A DNA stretch of 64,000 bases from Parabacteroides sp. PM6-13 (lineage in GTDB: Bacteria; Bacteroidota; Bacteroidia; Bacteroidales; Tannerellaceae): contig NZ_JARXWF010000006.1 of NCBI RefSeq assembly GCF_029892605.1, forward strand, positions 62,001 through 126,000, given 5' to 3'. This document shows positions 27,252 to 36,823 of the stretch, in pieces. Position 1 is the stretch's first letter, and each line of letters opens with the position of its first letter. The translations under genes and the position numbers were made by a program. The notes under the pieces are model-generated. The model did no database searches. It worked only from the letters and a program-made list of their open reading frames with translations, and had not been told where the DNA came from.

Positions 27252-29153
27252 ATGAAAAAAACATTAGTAGACCTGTTTGAAGGTTCGGTAGCTCAATATC
27301 CGAACAACACATTTTTGTTGGAGAAAACAAAAGACAAGTTTGAACCCACTACTTACACAGAAGTAAAAGAGCAGGTTTATGACCTGGGAGCCGGCCTGAT
27401 CGCCTTGGGGGTGAAGAAGGGCGATAATATGGCCTTATTAAGCGAAGGGCGTAACGCCTGGATTATCGGTGAATTATCGATGTTTTACGCAGGTGCCACC
27501 AATGTCCCCCTCTCTATCAAGCTGGAAGAGGCAAACGATCTACTCTTCCGCCTTATTCACGCGGAAGTGAAATATATCATGGTTTCAGGCACGCAACTGA
27601 AAAAGATACGAGCCATTATCGATCAACTGCCTCTGGTAAAAAAGATCATTGTGTTCGATGAGCAGGAGATATACGAAGAGAAAGAGATCACCCTGCGCGA
27701 GGTGAGCGAGATGGGTAAAAAATGGTTGAAAGAACACCCGATGGAAGAGTTTCTTTCTATTAGCCAATCGCTTCAGAATGATGATCTTGCAACGATTACT
27801 TACACCTCCGGTACAACTGCCGATCCAAAGGGTGTCATCCTGACGCATCGCAATTATACGGCCAATGTCGAGCAGTCGTTGACCTGTATGGATATCGATA
27901 GCAGTTGGCGCACCTTGATTATTCTTCCGCTCGACCACTGCTTTGCTCATGTGGTGGGCTTCTACATCTTCATGTCGAAAGGAGCCAGCGTGGCGACGGT
28001 GCAAAACGGCAAAACAGGTATTGAGACATTGAAAAATATCCCAATTAACATCAAAGAGGTAAAACCCTACCTGATCCTGAGTGTGCCTGCGCTGGCTAAG
28101 AACTTCAAGAAGAACATCGAACAGGGCATCCGCGCACAAGGCAAATTGGTGACCAGCCTGTTTGAGTCGGGACTCAAAACCGCTATCAACTACTACGGTG
28201 ATAGCGATAGCGAGCATGGACGCGGCTGGCGCTTCATCTTGAAGCCGTTAGTAGCCCTCTACGACCGGGTGATTTTCCGGAAAGTGCGTGAGAACTTCGG
28301 AGGGGAGATGCGTTTCTTTGTTGGTGGCGGCGCGCTGTTGGATAAAGACCTGCAGAAGTTCTATTACGCGATCGGCATCCCGATGTATCAGGGCTATGGC
28401 TTGAGTGAGGCTACCCCGGTGATCTCCACCAACGGACCACGTCGTTATCGCTTCGGCAGTAGCGGGGTATTGGTGCAGCCGCTGGAAATGAAGATATGCG
28501 ATATGGATGGCAAAGAGCTTCCCTTGGGCGAAAAGGGCGAAATGGTCGTGAAAGGCGAAAATGTCATGGCCGGCTACTGGAAAAACCCGGAATCGACGGC
28601 GGAGACAATCAAAAACGGTTGGTTATATACAGGAGATATGGGCTATATGGGGAAAGATGGCCTGCTCTATGTCTTAGGGCGCTTTAAGAGCCTCCTGATT
28701 GGTAGCGACGGAGAGAAATACAGCCCTGAAGGCATCGAAGAGGCGATGGTAGAACACTCTTCGGCCATCGATCAGATCGTGTTACACAACAACCAGGACC
28801 TTTATACAGTTGCTTTAATCGTTCCGAATAAAGAGGTATTAAAGAGAGAGTTATCTCATCAGAATCTATCCTTAGAAACAGCAGAAGGAAAGGCTGCCGC
28901 CATCACGATTATACAGAAACAGATAGACCGTTTCCGCAAAGGGGGCGACCTATCGTATATGTTCCCGGAGCGTTGGTTGCCAGCCAGCTTTGCCGTGCTT
29001 CCGGAACCCTTCACCGAACAAAACGGGCTGGTGAATAGCTCACTAAAAATTGTTCGTGGCAAGGTAGAGAAACTGTATGCCGACCGCCTGGAGCATCTCT
29101 ATACCCCGGATGGAAAAAATCCGCAGAACGAAAAGAATCTGGCCTCTTTATAG
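27252..29153 (+). CDS. Long-chain fatty-acid-CoA ligase-type AMP-binding enzyme
   Basis: A 633-residue adenylate-forming enzyme. The P-loop motif TYTSGTTADPKGVILTH lies near residues 183-199. It is followed by the gate and acyl-pocket region, YQGYGLSEATPVIS (A5), WLYTGDMGYMGKDGLLYVLGRFKSLL (A7/A8) and a C-terminal lobe. It activates fatty acids to acyl-AMP and then acyl-CoA, most like the FadD15/long-chain group of Bacteroidetes. It begins 80 bp after mfd without an obvious promoter box, so it may share the mfd transcript. Chain-length specificity cannot be read from the sequence. Confidence 0.9.
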   Translation: MKKTLVDLFEGSVAQYPNNTFLLEKTKDKFEPTTYTEVKEQVYDLGAGLIALGVKKGDNMALLSEGRNAWIIGELSMFYAGATNVPLSIKLEEANDLLFRLIHAEVKYIMVSGTQLKKIRAIIDQLPLVKKIIVFDEQEIYEEKEITLREVSEMGKKWLKEHPMEEFLSISQSLQNDDLATITYTSGTTADPKGVILTHRNYTANVEQSLTCMDIDSSWRTLIILPLDHCFAHVVGFYIFMSKGASVATVQNGKTGIETLKNIPINIKEVKPYLILSVPALAKNFKKNIEQGIRAQGKLVTSLFESGLKTAINYYGDSDSEHGRGWRFILKPLVALYDRVIFRKVRENFGGEMRFFVGGGALLDKDLQKFYYAIGIPMYQGYGLSEATPVISTNGPRRYRFGSSGVLVQPLEMKICDMDGKELPLGEKGEMVVKGENVMAGYWKNPESTAETIKNGWLYTGDMGYMGKDGLLYVLGRFKSLLIGSDGEKYSPEGIEEAMVEHSSAIDQIVLHNNQDLYTVALIVPNKEVLKRELSHQNLSLETAEGKAAAITIIQKQIDRFRKGGDLSYMFPERWLPASFAVLPEPFTEQNGLVNSSLKIVRGKVEKLYADRLEHLYTPDGKNPQNEKNLASL

Positions 29154-29169
29154 CTATGAAATAGCACGT

Positions 29170-29237
29170 AGATGACCGCAGATACTTTATTTTTATAAAA
29201 AATCATCTGCGGTCATCTGCGCTTTAGTCTGCGTCAT
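29170..29237. repeat. Inverted and tandem CATCTGCGGTCATCTGCG-type repeat
   Basis: AGATGACCGCAGAT (29170-29183) and ATCTGCGGTCATCT (29205-29218) are perfect 14-bp arms with a 21-base A/T-rich loop. Further TCTGCG and CATCTGTG units follow to 29237. No T-run follows the stem, so it is better read as an interspersed repeat than a terminator. It is related to the CACAGATTACACAG units near 23.0 kb. Confidence 0.65.
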
Positions 29238-29339
29238 CTGTGTGCCCTCATATCATCGACTAAAGAATCTGATTCGTCAAAACACGGATTACTTTAGCCT
29301 AAATAGCATCATATAAGCGACAGTATCAGGTAAATAATG

Positions 29340-29347
29340 TACCTTTG
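29340..29347 (+). promoter_or_regulatory. -7 box of the DUF5686 gene
   Basis: TACCTTTG, with a leader of about 25-30 nt to the ATG at 29378. An AGGAGG occurs in the last bases before the ATG, too close to act as a normal Shine-Dalgarno sequence. Confidence 0.55.
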
Positions 29348-29377
29348 CGGGCGTAATAGATTTGATGAAAAGGAGGC

Positions 29378-31966
29378 ATGAAGAATAGGTTTCATATACG
29401 GAGGTTGATTATTTTGATATTACTGGTGGCAACAGGCACCGCCCTATTTGCACAAACGGTAACCAAAGCTGCCGGAACCGTAAAAGACGCCATCACCAAA
29501 GAGCCTGTATCGTTTGCTTCCGTCCTGTTTGAAGGCACGACGACCGGCATTATGACCGACGACAACGGCGCCTTCAGCCTGCAAACCACCGGCGATCAAA
29601 CCACCCTGGTGATCAGCTCACTGGGCTACCAGACCCAAAAGCTCGCCCTACCCCAGGGGAGAAATAGCGAAACACTGAATATACTCCTCCATCCCACTTC
29701 GTATGAAATAGAAGAGGTAACTGTTCGTCCGAAACGGGAAAGGTATTCACGCAAGGATAATCCGGCCGTCGAGCTTATCCGCCAAGTGATCCAAAACAAA
29801 GACCAGAATCAGATTGAATCGAAAGAGAATTATAAGGTTGAGGTCTATGAGAAGCTCGCCTTGGCCCTGGATGATTTCGATCCGAATATGGAGAAAAACA
29901 TTTTTTGGAAGAAGTTCAATTTTGTAAAGAACTATGTCGACACCTCCGTTATTACCGGAAAGCCTATTCTCACCCTGTCGGTTCGCGAAAATATATCCGA
30001 TCAATACTATCGGAAAAGCCCCCGTTCGGAGAAGCTGATCACCAAGGGACAGCGCGTAGAAGGAGTAGATCAGACCATCGATGACAATGGTACACTGACG
30101 GCTAACCTGGAGGAGCTGATCAAAGGAGTCAATATTTTCGATAATAATATCGAATTATTACTCAATCGTTTTGTCAGCCCCCTCTCCTCTACCCTGGGCG
30201 TATCCTATTATCAGTATTACATCATGGATACGCTTGACATCCGGGGCGACCGCTGTGTCGATCTGGCGTTCGTGCCTGTCAATAGCGAGAGCTATGGCTT
30301 CACCGGCAGACTCTATATCACGCTGGACGGGAATTACTCTGTCAAAAAATGCCTACTGAACGTACCTCGCCATATCAACCTGAACTGGGTGGATTTCCTG
30401 CAGATCGAACAGGAGTTTGAACGGGCGTCCGACCAGACCTGGGTGTTGGCGGAAGAGAACACTTATATCAACTTCTATGCGATCAAAGGAGCGCAGCAGC
30501 TCTACGCCCATAACTACCGACACTTTGATAAATATGATTTTGCCCCTGCCGATGCCGATTCGGTGTTTGGCCTACTGGGATCGATCCATAGCCTGCCACA
30601 GGCGGCTCTTCGTCCCGACACCTTCTGGGTGAACAACCGGCATACGCCGCTGCGCGAACAAGAAAACGCGTTGACAGACCTCTTGGAAGAATTCTACAAA
30701 GTACCGGTATTCAACGTATTGGTAAAAACTATTGAAGTATTGGTTAGCGGATATATACCCACCAAGCCGGACAAAAAAGAGAGTCTGTTCGACTTCGGCC
30801 CCATGAATACCACCTTTAGCTCTAACCGACTGGAAGGATTCCGTGTCCGTGTAGGAGGGATGACCACAGCCAATCTGCACCCACGCTGGTTTGCCCGCGG
30901 ATATCTGGCGTATGGGATGAACGACAGAAGATTCAAATATAACCTAACCCTAACACATAGCTTCAACAACAAGACATACCACGAGTTAGAACGCCCGCTC
31001 AACAACCTGTCGTTCGTTCAGGAGTACGATGTATATACCCCGGGGCAGGACTTCCTGTTTACCAGCAAAGACAATATGTTTGTCGCCTGGAAAGTAGGTG
31101 AGCCCATCACCAAAATGGAATATACCCGCCTTTCGATGCTTCAATATGAGAAAGAGTGGCTGAACGGGCTTCGGATAAAAACCTGGATACAAAACAAGAA
31201 TAAGGAAGCTGCCGGAACGCTGCGGTATAATGAATATGCGACAAACGGTCTGTTGCGGAACATCCACGATATCACCACCTCGGAAGTAGGACTACAGTTG
31301 CGCTTTGCCCCGGGCGAGAAGGCTTACAACAACCGCTCAGGGAAAGAATCAGCCTTCAAACTGGCAAAAGACGCTCCCGTCCTCACGCTTTCCCATCAGA
31401 TCGGCATAAAGGATTTCTTAGGAGGCGACTATAACTATCACCACACGGAACTAAGTGCCGAAAAGCGAATCTGGCTCTCTTCTTTCGGACATATCGATGC
31501 CAAGGTGAAAGCCGGGAAGCTCTGGAACAAAGTGCCTTTCCCTTTGTTGATCATGCCGAACACCAACCAGTCGCTTACCATACAACCCGAAGCATTCAAT
31601 ATGATGAACGCCTTGGAATTCGTAACCGATCAATATGCCGCCTTCTATGTGACCTATTACCTGAAAGGCTGGATATTCAATCGGATCCCGGTTATCAAAT
31701 GGCTGAAACTACGCGAGGTGGTCTCCATTAGCGGTATCTACGGAGGCTTGACCGACAAGAACAATCCGTTGATCAACCCCACCGGACTCTTCCAACTGCC
31801 CGACGAAACACGTCCTTTAGGCTCGAAGCCTTACCTGGAAGCCAGTGTCGGCATAGACAATATACTCAAAATTTTACGCGTTGATTATTACAGACGACTC
31901 ACTTATCTGAATGAACCGAATGTACACAAAGGAGGTTTCCGGATAGCGCTTCGATTCACGTTCTAA
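29378..31966 (+). CDS. DUF5686 outer-membrane protein with carboxypeptidase-regulatory-like domain
   Basis: An 862-residue exported protein. The signal peptide ends ALFAQ. Residues about 28-115 form a CarboxypepD_reg-like beta-sandwich (AAGTVKDAITKEPVSFASVLFEG, LVISSLGYQTQ). The remainder is the DUF5686 region (RKDNPAVELIRQVIQNKDQN, SQYYRKSP-type ISDQYYRKSPRSEKLI), ending in a string of amphipathic strands and a terminal FRIALRFTF. These suggest a membrane beta-barrel. The biochemical role of DUF5686 is unknown to me. It is followed by an NhaC antiporter gene after eight bases, so they form an operon. A second DUF5686 protein is encoded at 47.6-49.9 kb. Confidence 0.85.
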   Translation: MKNRFHIRRLIILILLVATGTALFAQTVTKAAGTVKDAITKEPVSFASVLFEGTTTGIMTDDNGAFSLQTTGDQTTLVISSLGYQTQKLALPQGRNSETLNILLHPTSYEIEEVTVRPKRERYSRKDNPAVELIRQVIQNKDQNQIESKENYKVEVYEKLALALDDFDPNMEKNIFWKKFNFVKNYVDTSVITGKPILTLSVRENISDQYYRKSPRSEKLITKGQRVEGVDQTIDDNGTLTANLEELIKGVNIFDNNIELLLNRFVSPLSSTLGVSYYQYYIMDTLDIRGDRCVDLAFVPVNSESYGFTGRLYITLDGNYSVKKCLLNVPRHINLNWVDFLQIEQEFERASDQTWVLAEENTYINFYAIKGAQQLYAHNYRHFDKYDFAPADADSVFGLLGSIHSLPQAALRPDTFWVNNRHTPLREQENALTDLLEEFYKVPVFNVLVKTIEVLVSGYIPTKPDKKESLFDFGPMNTTFSSNRLEGFRVRVGGMTTANLHPRWFARGYLAYGMNDRRFKYNLTLTHSFNNKTYHELERPLNNLSFVQEYDVYTPGQDFLFTSKDNMFVAWKVGEPITKMEYTRLSMLQYEKEWLNGLRIKTWIQNKNKEAAGTLRYNEYATNGLLRNIHDITTSEVGLQLRFAPGEKAYNNRSGKESAFKLAKDAPVLTLSHQIGIKDFLGGDYNYHHTELSAEKRIWLSSFGHIDAKVKAGKLWNKVPFPLLIMPNTNQSLTIQPEAFNMMNALEFVTDQYAAFYVTYYLKGWIFNRIPVIKWLKLREVVSISGIYGGLTDKNNPLINPTGLFQLPDETRPLGSKPYLEASVGIDNILKILRVDYYRRLTYLNEPNVHKGGFRIALRFTF

Positions 31967-31974
31967 GAGAGATC

Positions 31975-33282
31975 ATGGAGAAAATAGACAAACATATCCG
32001 GCATACACCCAATCCGTGGGCACTGATCCCGTTGGGCGTATTCCTTGTCACCTACCTTGTAGTGTCGGTGATAGCCGGTGATTTCTATAAGATGCCGATC
32101 ACCGTAGCCTTTGTGATTGCTTCGGCGGTGGCGATTGTTATGTCGAAAGGCGGAAAATTTGCCAACCGGGTGGAGCAATTCTGCCGGGGAGCCGCCAATA
32201 GCAACATCATATTGATGGTGCTTATCTTCATCCTGGCAGGTGCCTTTGCGCAAACGGCCAAATCGATGGGCGCCATCGACGCCACTGTCAATCTCACCAT
32301 GGCGCTATTACCCTCCAATCTATTGGCTGTCGGGATCTTTATCGCTGCCTGTTTCATTTCCCTCTCGGTAGGCACCTCCGTCGGTACCATTGTTGCCTTG
32401 GCACCGGTGGCCGTAGGCATTGCCGCCAAGGCAGGTATGCCCGAAGCGTTTATGCTGGGTGTAGTCGTGAGTGGCGCTATGTTTGGTGATAACCTCTCGT
32501 TTATCTCCGATACCACCATCGTAGCCACCCGCACGCAAGGATGCGAGATGAGTGATAAGTTCAAAGTAAACATACGCATCGCCCTGCCGATCGCGCTCAT
32601 CGCCGGAGGACTCTACCTATTGAAAGGATGGGGCATGGAAAGCTATTACGTGCCGGAAACGATTGAATGGGTGAAGGTAATTCCCTACCTGATTGTGCTG
32701 GTGGTTGCCATTTGCGGGGTGAATGTGATTGTGGTGCTCTTTATCGGCATCCTGTTTTCAGGGCTTATCGGACTATGGACCGGCGGATTTGATTTCTGGG
32801 GATGGACCGGAGCGATGGGCGATGGCATCAACGGGATGGGCGAACTGATTATCGTCACCCTATTGGCCGGAGGTATGCTGGAGATGATTCGTTATAACGG
32901 CGGAATCGATTGGCTTATGCAGAAGCTCACCTCGCGCATCCATTCGACCAAAAGCGCTGAAGGCAGTATTGCCGCGTTGGTGAGTTTTGCAAATCTCTGT
33001 ACCGCAAATAATACAATAGCTCTCGTAATGTCCGGCCCGTTGGCCAAAGACATTGCCGATCGCTTCCATGTCGATCCGCGCCGGAGCGCGAGCCTGTTGG
33101 ATATGTTCTCCTGTTTTATTCAGGGCATATTGCCCTATGGTGCCCAACTATTGATGGCTGCCGGGCTTAGCAGCGTCTCCCCTATCGAGATTATGCAATA
33201 CCTCTATTATCCGTATCTGTTGGGGATAGGCGGGATATTGGCGATTCTGTTTCAATACCCCCGCAAGTACAGCCGATCATAA
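31975..33282 (+). CDS. NhaC-family Na+/H+ antiporter
   Basis: A 435-residue inner-membrane protein with about 11-12 hydrophobic segments. Family features include FISLSVGTSVGTIVALAPVAVGIA, VVSGAMFGDNLSFISDTTIVATRTQGCEMSDKFKVN and ANLCTANNTIALVMSGPLAKDIA, which match NhaC-type antiporters in which Asp residues of the GDNLSFISDTT motif carry cations. Sodium/proton exchange is the family function; lactate/malate or amino-acid exchange is possible in relatives. It lies eight bases after DUF5686. Its 3' end overlaps the convergent regulator gene by six bases. Confidence 0.88.
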   Translation: MEKIDKHIRHTPNPWALIPLGVFLVTYLVVSVIAGDFYKMPITVAFVIASAVAIVMSKGGKFANRVEQFCRGAANSNIILMVLIFILAGAFAQTAKSMGAIDATVNLTMALLPSNLLAVGIFIAACFISLSVGTSVGTIVALAPVAVGIAAKAGMPEAFMLGVVVSGAMFGDNLSFISDTTIVATRTQGCEMSDKFKVNIRIALPIALIAGGLYLLKGWGMESYYVPETIEWVKVIPYLIVLVVAICGVNVIVVLFIGILFSGLIGLWTGGFDFWGWTGAMGDGINGMGELIIVTLLAGGMLEMIRYNGGIDWLMQKLTSRIHSTKSAEGSIAALVSFANLCTANNTIALVMSGPLAKDIADRFHVDPRRSASLLDMFSCFIQGILPYGAQLLMAAGLSSVSPIEIMQYLYYPYLLGIGGILAILFQYPRKYSRS

Positions 33283-34245
33283 GACGTTGATAATCTCCCG
33301 CTGTCGGTCGAAGTATATCTTCCGTTGTCTTTCCCCGCTGACAGAGATCAATGTAGAGGAGCGAAACATCGAGTTAGTTCGTTGCTTAACAAGGTCGTAC
33401 GACTCGATATCCAAAGAGGTAAAATTGTTGAACACAAAGGTTTTTATCAGACTGATGCGATAATCGTTCAGCTTTAGCGAACACATACTCACATTGAAGT
33501 TGATGCTTGCGATATAGAAATGAAGGTTGTTTCCCGTTTCTTTGTCTATGCCCAAGGTGGCGGATTTCTCCAGGTTGAAAAGGAATTGCTCCATCTCTTT
33601 TTTCAGACAACGCACCTCCTCTTCGTTAATCAGATCGATATTCCTGAAATAGATAATGTCGTTCACCCAATATTGGAAAATCAACGGATCAAAAATATAA
33701 TAGGCATCCTTGATCTTTCGTGTCAAACGACTGCATTCGTCGACCAACGCCCTCATTCGCTCGTTGAAAAACACCTCTTCAAACGTCTTTACCATATTGG
33801 TTTGTCCGGATTCATAGATATTTTTCAATAGCTGCAACCGCTCCAGGTATTGGTAACCGCTCAGCAATTGCATGGGAAAGACGGATGTACAATCGACTAA
33901 TTCCGAAGTAGGATCATCGACAGCATCCTGAAGAATACCATTATATTGCTTCATCATGGCGTAATCGACCTCATTCGGATTAAAATGATTGATCATTTTC
34001 AACTGAAAGGGACGGCTTTTTGAGGAAATCGTATTGCTGATGATGCCGTCTAACGAGATATCAAATTTTTTCACGATAAGGGCTACTTCGGCAAACGAGA
34101 AAGCCACCTCCCCACGAATCCGACGGTATACAGCCTCTTTTTCGATATTCAACAGCTCAACCAATATATTAACCAATATGGTCTTATTGGGTACTTTCTC
34201 TTTGATAACCTGCAATATATTTTCCTGGATCAACAGTTTATTCAT
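33277..34245 (-). CDS. Helix-turn-helix transcriptional regulator, Bacteroidetes type
   Basis: A 322-residue protein. Residues 1-70 form an XRE/BetR-like helix-turn-helix (ILVNILVELLNIEKEAVYRRIRGEVAFSFAEVALIVKKF, followed by ISLDGIISN). The large C-terminal part is helical with no recognised domain (SGQTNMVKTFEEVFFNERM, RKIKDAYYIFDPLIFQYWVNDIIYFRN). Many similar single-copy regulators exist in Bacteroides with unknown targets. The start at 34245 is chosen because a good -7 box lies 34 bp upstream. It converges on the NhaC gene with a six-base overlap of the coding ends. Confidence 0.75.
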   Translation of the reverse strand: MNKLLIQENILQVIKEKVPNKTILVNILVELLNIEKEAVYRRIRGEVAFSFAEVALIVKKFDISLDGIISNTISSKSRPFQLKMINHFNPNEVDYAMMKQYNGILQDAVDDPTSELVDCTSVFPMQLLSGYQYLERLQLLKNIYESGQTNMVKTFEEVFFNERMRALVDECSRLTRKIKDAYYIFDPLIFQYWVNDIIYFRNIDLINEEEVRCLKKEMEQFLFNLEKSATLGIDKETGNNLHFYIASINFNVSMCSLKLNDYRISLIKTFVFNNFTSLDIESYDLVKQRTNSMFRSSTLISVSGERQRKIYFDRQREIINVL

Positions 34246-34278
34246 CTTCTTACGCAATATGAGGGTTTTTAACACCTA

Positions 34279-34286
34279 CAAATATA
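34279..34286 (-). promoter_or_regulatory. -7 box of the HTH regulator
   Basis: TATATTTG on the minus strand, giving a leader of about 28 nt to the ATG at 34245. Confidence 0.5.
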
Positions 34287-34410
34287 CCCATTATTTCTAT
34301 AAACCCTATGGTTTTCTTCACACTTTGCTTCACTCACCGGGCAAAGTTATTTTATCAAAAACGCATGGGAAGAAAGTATGAATTCGGTTGTTTAATTCTT
34401 CATTTGAGCC

Positions 34411-34418
34411 TATCTTTG
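34411..34418 (+). promoter_or_regulatory. -7 box of the DUF4494 gene
   Basis: TATCTTTG, followed by an A/T-rich leader of about 40 nt to the ATG at 34463. Confidence 0.55.
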
Positions 34419-34462
34419 CCTATTATTTCATACAAATAAAAACAGATTAAAATAAACGAATT

Positions 34463-34948
34463 ATGACAAACTGGTTTGAATGTAAAGTAGCCTATGATAA
34501 ATTGATGGAGAACGGAATGCAAAAGCGAGTAACAGAACCTTACTTGGTTGATGCCCTTTCGTTTACAGAAGCGGAAGCACGTATTATCGAAGAGATTCGC
34601 CCTTATATCACCGGCGAATTTGTGATCTCCGACATCAAACGCGCTCGCCTTTCGGAGCTCTTTTTCAACGAAGCCGGCGATCGCTTCTACCGTATCAAGG
34701 TACAATTTATCACCCTCGACGAAAAGAGTGGAGCGGAGAAGAAAACTTCAGCAAATATGCTGGCACAGGCGTCTACATTGAAGGAGGCTATCACCGTATT
34801 GGAAGAGGGCATGAAAAACACGATGGCAGATTATGTGATCGCCTCCGTTTCAGAAACGCAGATCATGGATGTGTTTCAGTTCAGCGCGGCTCATATCCCG
34901 TCAGCTCCCAAGTCCGACGAAGAATTATTAGCAGAAGAAAAAGCGTAA
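34463..34948 (+). CDS. DUF4494 domain-containing protein
   Basis: A 161-residue cytosolic protein of the DUF4494 family, found widely and almost only in Bacteroidetes. It begins NWFECKVAYDKLMENG and continues with VTEPYLVDALSFTEAEARIIEEI, RARLSELFFNEAGDRFYRIKVQFITLDEK and a C-terminal acidic tail. No catalytic motif is visible and the function is unknown. It is followed by the yggS-like gene after 46 bp containing a weak CGAAG/CTTCG stem. The two genes may be co-transcribed, perhaps with partial attenuation. Confidence 0.88.
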   Translation: MTNWFECKVAYDKLMENGMQKRVTEPYLVDALSFTEAEARIIEEIRPYITGEFVISDIKRARLSELFFNEAGDRFYRIKVQFITLDEKSGAEKKTSANMLAQASTLKEAITVLEEGMKNTMADYVIASVSETQIMDVFQFSAAHIPSAPKSDEELLAEEKA

Positions 34949-34994
34949 ATCGAAGTATTGCCTTCGGTTTTATTCACACAAGGTGTAACAAGGT

Positions 34995-35663
34995 ATGTGT
35001 ATTGCTCAACGAGTACAACAGCTCCGCTCTTCCCTACCCGACGGGGTGGAATTGGTGGCTGTATCAAAATTTCATCCATCGGAATCGATCCGGGAAGCCT
35101 ATGATGCCGGACAACGCATTTTTGGGGAAAGCCGTGTGCAGGAACTGAAAATCAAACAACCGGAATTGCCTAACGATATCGAATGGCACTTCATTGGCAC
35201 CCTTCAGCGCAATAAAGTAAAAGATATTGCCCCTTTTATTCATACGATCCACAGCGTAGACTCCGTGAAACTACTGGATGAGATACACAAACAAGCATCC
35301 AAACACCAACGGATAATCCGCCTGCTATTGGAGATACATGTAGCTCAGGAAGAGACAAAGCATGGACTGAGTCCGGAGGAATGTATCGAGTTGCTGGAAC
35401 ATTGGAAAGCGGGATCATATCCCTTTATCCGTATAGCCGGCATCATGGGCATGGCCACAGATACCGACGACAAGGCGCTTATTCGAAAAGAATTTCATAC
35501 ATTGCACCGGATATTCAACGACATCAAACAACGTTTTTTTGCGGAAGAGGATTCTTTCAAAGAGATATCGATGGGCATGAGTCACGATTATCCGATTGCC
35601 ATAGAGGAAGGTAGTACCCTGATCCGCGTCGGAACATTTATTTTCGGGGCACGTAATTATTAA
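34995..35663 (+). CDS. YggS/PLPBP-family pyridoxal-phosphate-binding protein
   Basis: A 222-residue single-domain protein of the alanine-racemase-like TIM-barrel fold. It has VSKFHPSESI with the PLP lysine near residue 28, FGESRVQELKIKQPEL, WHFIGTLQRNKVKDI, IHSVDSVKLL and GMSHDYPIAIEEGSTLIRVGTFIFG, which are the standard landmarks. It is involved in vitamin B6 and amino-acid homeostasis and has no established enzymatic reaction. A GGAG-poor leader gives no clear ribosome site. Confidence 0.92.
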   Translation: MCIAQRVQQLRSSLPDGVELVAVSKFHPSESIREAYDAGQRIFGESRVQELKIKQPELPNDIEWHFIGTLQRNKVKDIAPFIHTIHSVDSVKLLDEIHKQASKHQRIIRLLLEIHVAQEETKHGLSPEECIELLEHWKAGSYPFIRIAGIMGMATDTDDKALIRKEFHTLHRIFNDIKQRFFAEEDSFKEISMGMSHDYPIAIEEGSTLIRVGTFIFGARNY

Positions 35664-35691
35664 CATAATTTCCGACAACAAAATTAATAGC

Positions 35692-35699
35692 TATCTTTG
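35692..35699 (+). promoter_or_regulatory. -7 box of the dihydroorotate dehydrogenase-like gene
   Basis: TATCTTTG, with a leader of about 22 nt to the ATG at 35726. Confidence 0.55.
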
Positions 35700-35725
35700 T
35701 TTTACTAATATAAACAAGAAACAAT

Positions 35726-36703
35726 ATGACAGACATGAAAACACAATACGCAGGGCTTGCCTTGCGCAACCCGATCATAGTAGGAAGTTCCGGGTTGACC
35801 ATCAAAGCAGAACGCAACAAAGAGTTTGAAAAAGCGGGAGCTGCCGCTATTGTACTGAAATCTCTTTTTGAAGAACAGATAGAGATGCATGGCAACTCAC
35901 TGCTTCAGGAGACCGATTATCCGGAAGCAATGGATTATATCCACCAATATGTGAAAGCCAACCAGGTGAATAAATACCTGGATATGATTAAGGCGGCCAA
36001 AGACACCTGCACGATTCCGATCATAGCCAGCATCAACTGCTATAAGGCAGGCTCCTGGATTGAGTTTGCTCAACAGATCGAACTGGCCGGCGCGGACGCG
36101 TTAGAATTAAACATATTCTATATGGAGACCTCGCTTCAATATGATTTTGAAGCAACACGGGATATGTATATCAACATTATCCGCAAGGTAAAAGAGGCGG
36201 TGCGCATTCCGGTGACAATCAAATTAGGGAAGTATTTCAGTAACATTCCTTCGGCTATTAACACCTTGAAGGTGAATGGCGCTGATGGCATCGTACTGTT
36301 CAACCGCTTCTATCAACCTGATATCGATATCAATTCGCAGCAGATCGTTTCCGGCAATGTATTCAGCCATCACTCCGACCTAAGCGACACGCTTCGTTGG
36401 ACAGCGATTGTTTCCGGATTGATTCCGGGCATTAGCATTGCTTCATCCACTGGTATTCAAGAGTGGGAAGATGTTGTAAAATGTATCCTGGCAGGTGCCG
36501 ACGCCGTGCAGATATGCAGCGCGCTTTATACGCATGGGCCGGAAATCATCACACAAATACTTCGTAGCCTGGAAGAATGGATGCAGCATGCCAATTACGA
36601 GTCGATATCACAATTCACCGGCTTGCTCAATTACGCAAACATCAAGAATCCGGCGATGTACGAACGTTCGCAGTTTATGAAATACTTCTCCAATAGGGAT
36701 TGA
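35726..36703 (+). CDS. Dihydroorotate dehydrogenase-like flavoprotein
   Basis: A 325-residue TIM-barrel FMN protein. It has the DHOD-like start (GLALRNPIIVGSSGLT), IIASINCYKAGSWIEFAQQIELAGADALELN, VTIKLGKYFSNIP, GADGIVLFNRFYQPDIDI and CILAGADAVQICSALYTHG. It falls in the group annotated as dihydroorotate dehydrogenase-like, which resembles the dihydropyrimidine/dihydroorotate dehydrogenases but lacks the usual catalytic Cys/Ser loop order, so its role in pyrimidine synthesis is uncertain. It stands as a single gene with its own promoter and terminator. Confidence 0.82.
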   Translation: MTDMKTQYAGLALRNPIIVGSSGLTIKAERNKEFEKAGAAAIVLKSLFEEQIEMHGNSLLQETDYPEAMDYIHQYVKANQVNKYLDMIKAAKDTCTIPIIASINCYKAGSWIEFAQQIELAGADALELNIFYMETSLQYDFEATRDMYINIIRKVKEAVRIPVTIKLGKYFSNIPSAINTLKVNGADGIVLFNRFYQPDIDINSQQIVSGNVFSHHSDLSDTLRWTAIVSGLIPGISIASSTGIQEWEDVVKCILAGADAVQICSALYTHGPEIITQILRSLEEWMQHANYESISQFTGLLNYANIKNPAMYERSQFMKYFSNRD

Positions 36704-36721
36704 CTTATTGAAGGTATATAA

Positions 36722-36769
36722 AAAAAAGATCACGCTATTCTCCATTTAGAAAATAGCGTGATCTTTTTT
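36722..36769. terminator. Bidirectional terminator between the DHOD-like gene and serS
   Basis: Arms of 18 bases (36722-36739 and 36752-36769) pair perfectly around a 12-base loop. The A-run and T-run at the ends allow termination in both directions for the two convergent genes. Confidence 0.9.
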
Positions 36770-36823
36770 ATGTGTATCTCTCAAGCGGTCAACACACAAG
36801 GCAATCGCAATAAGCGATCGTTC

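Noticed and set aside
29170-29237. Intrinsic terminator after the acyl-CoA ligase
   Set aside because: The stem is good but no T-run follows, and the sequence continues as tandem CATCTG units; it is better read as a repeat.
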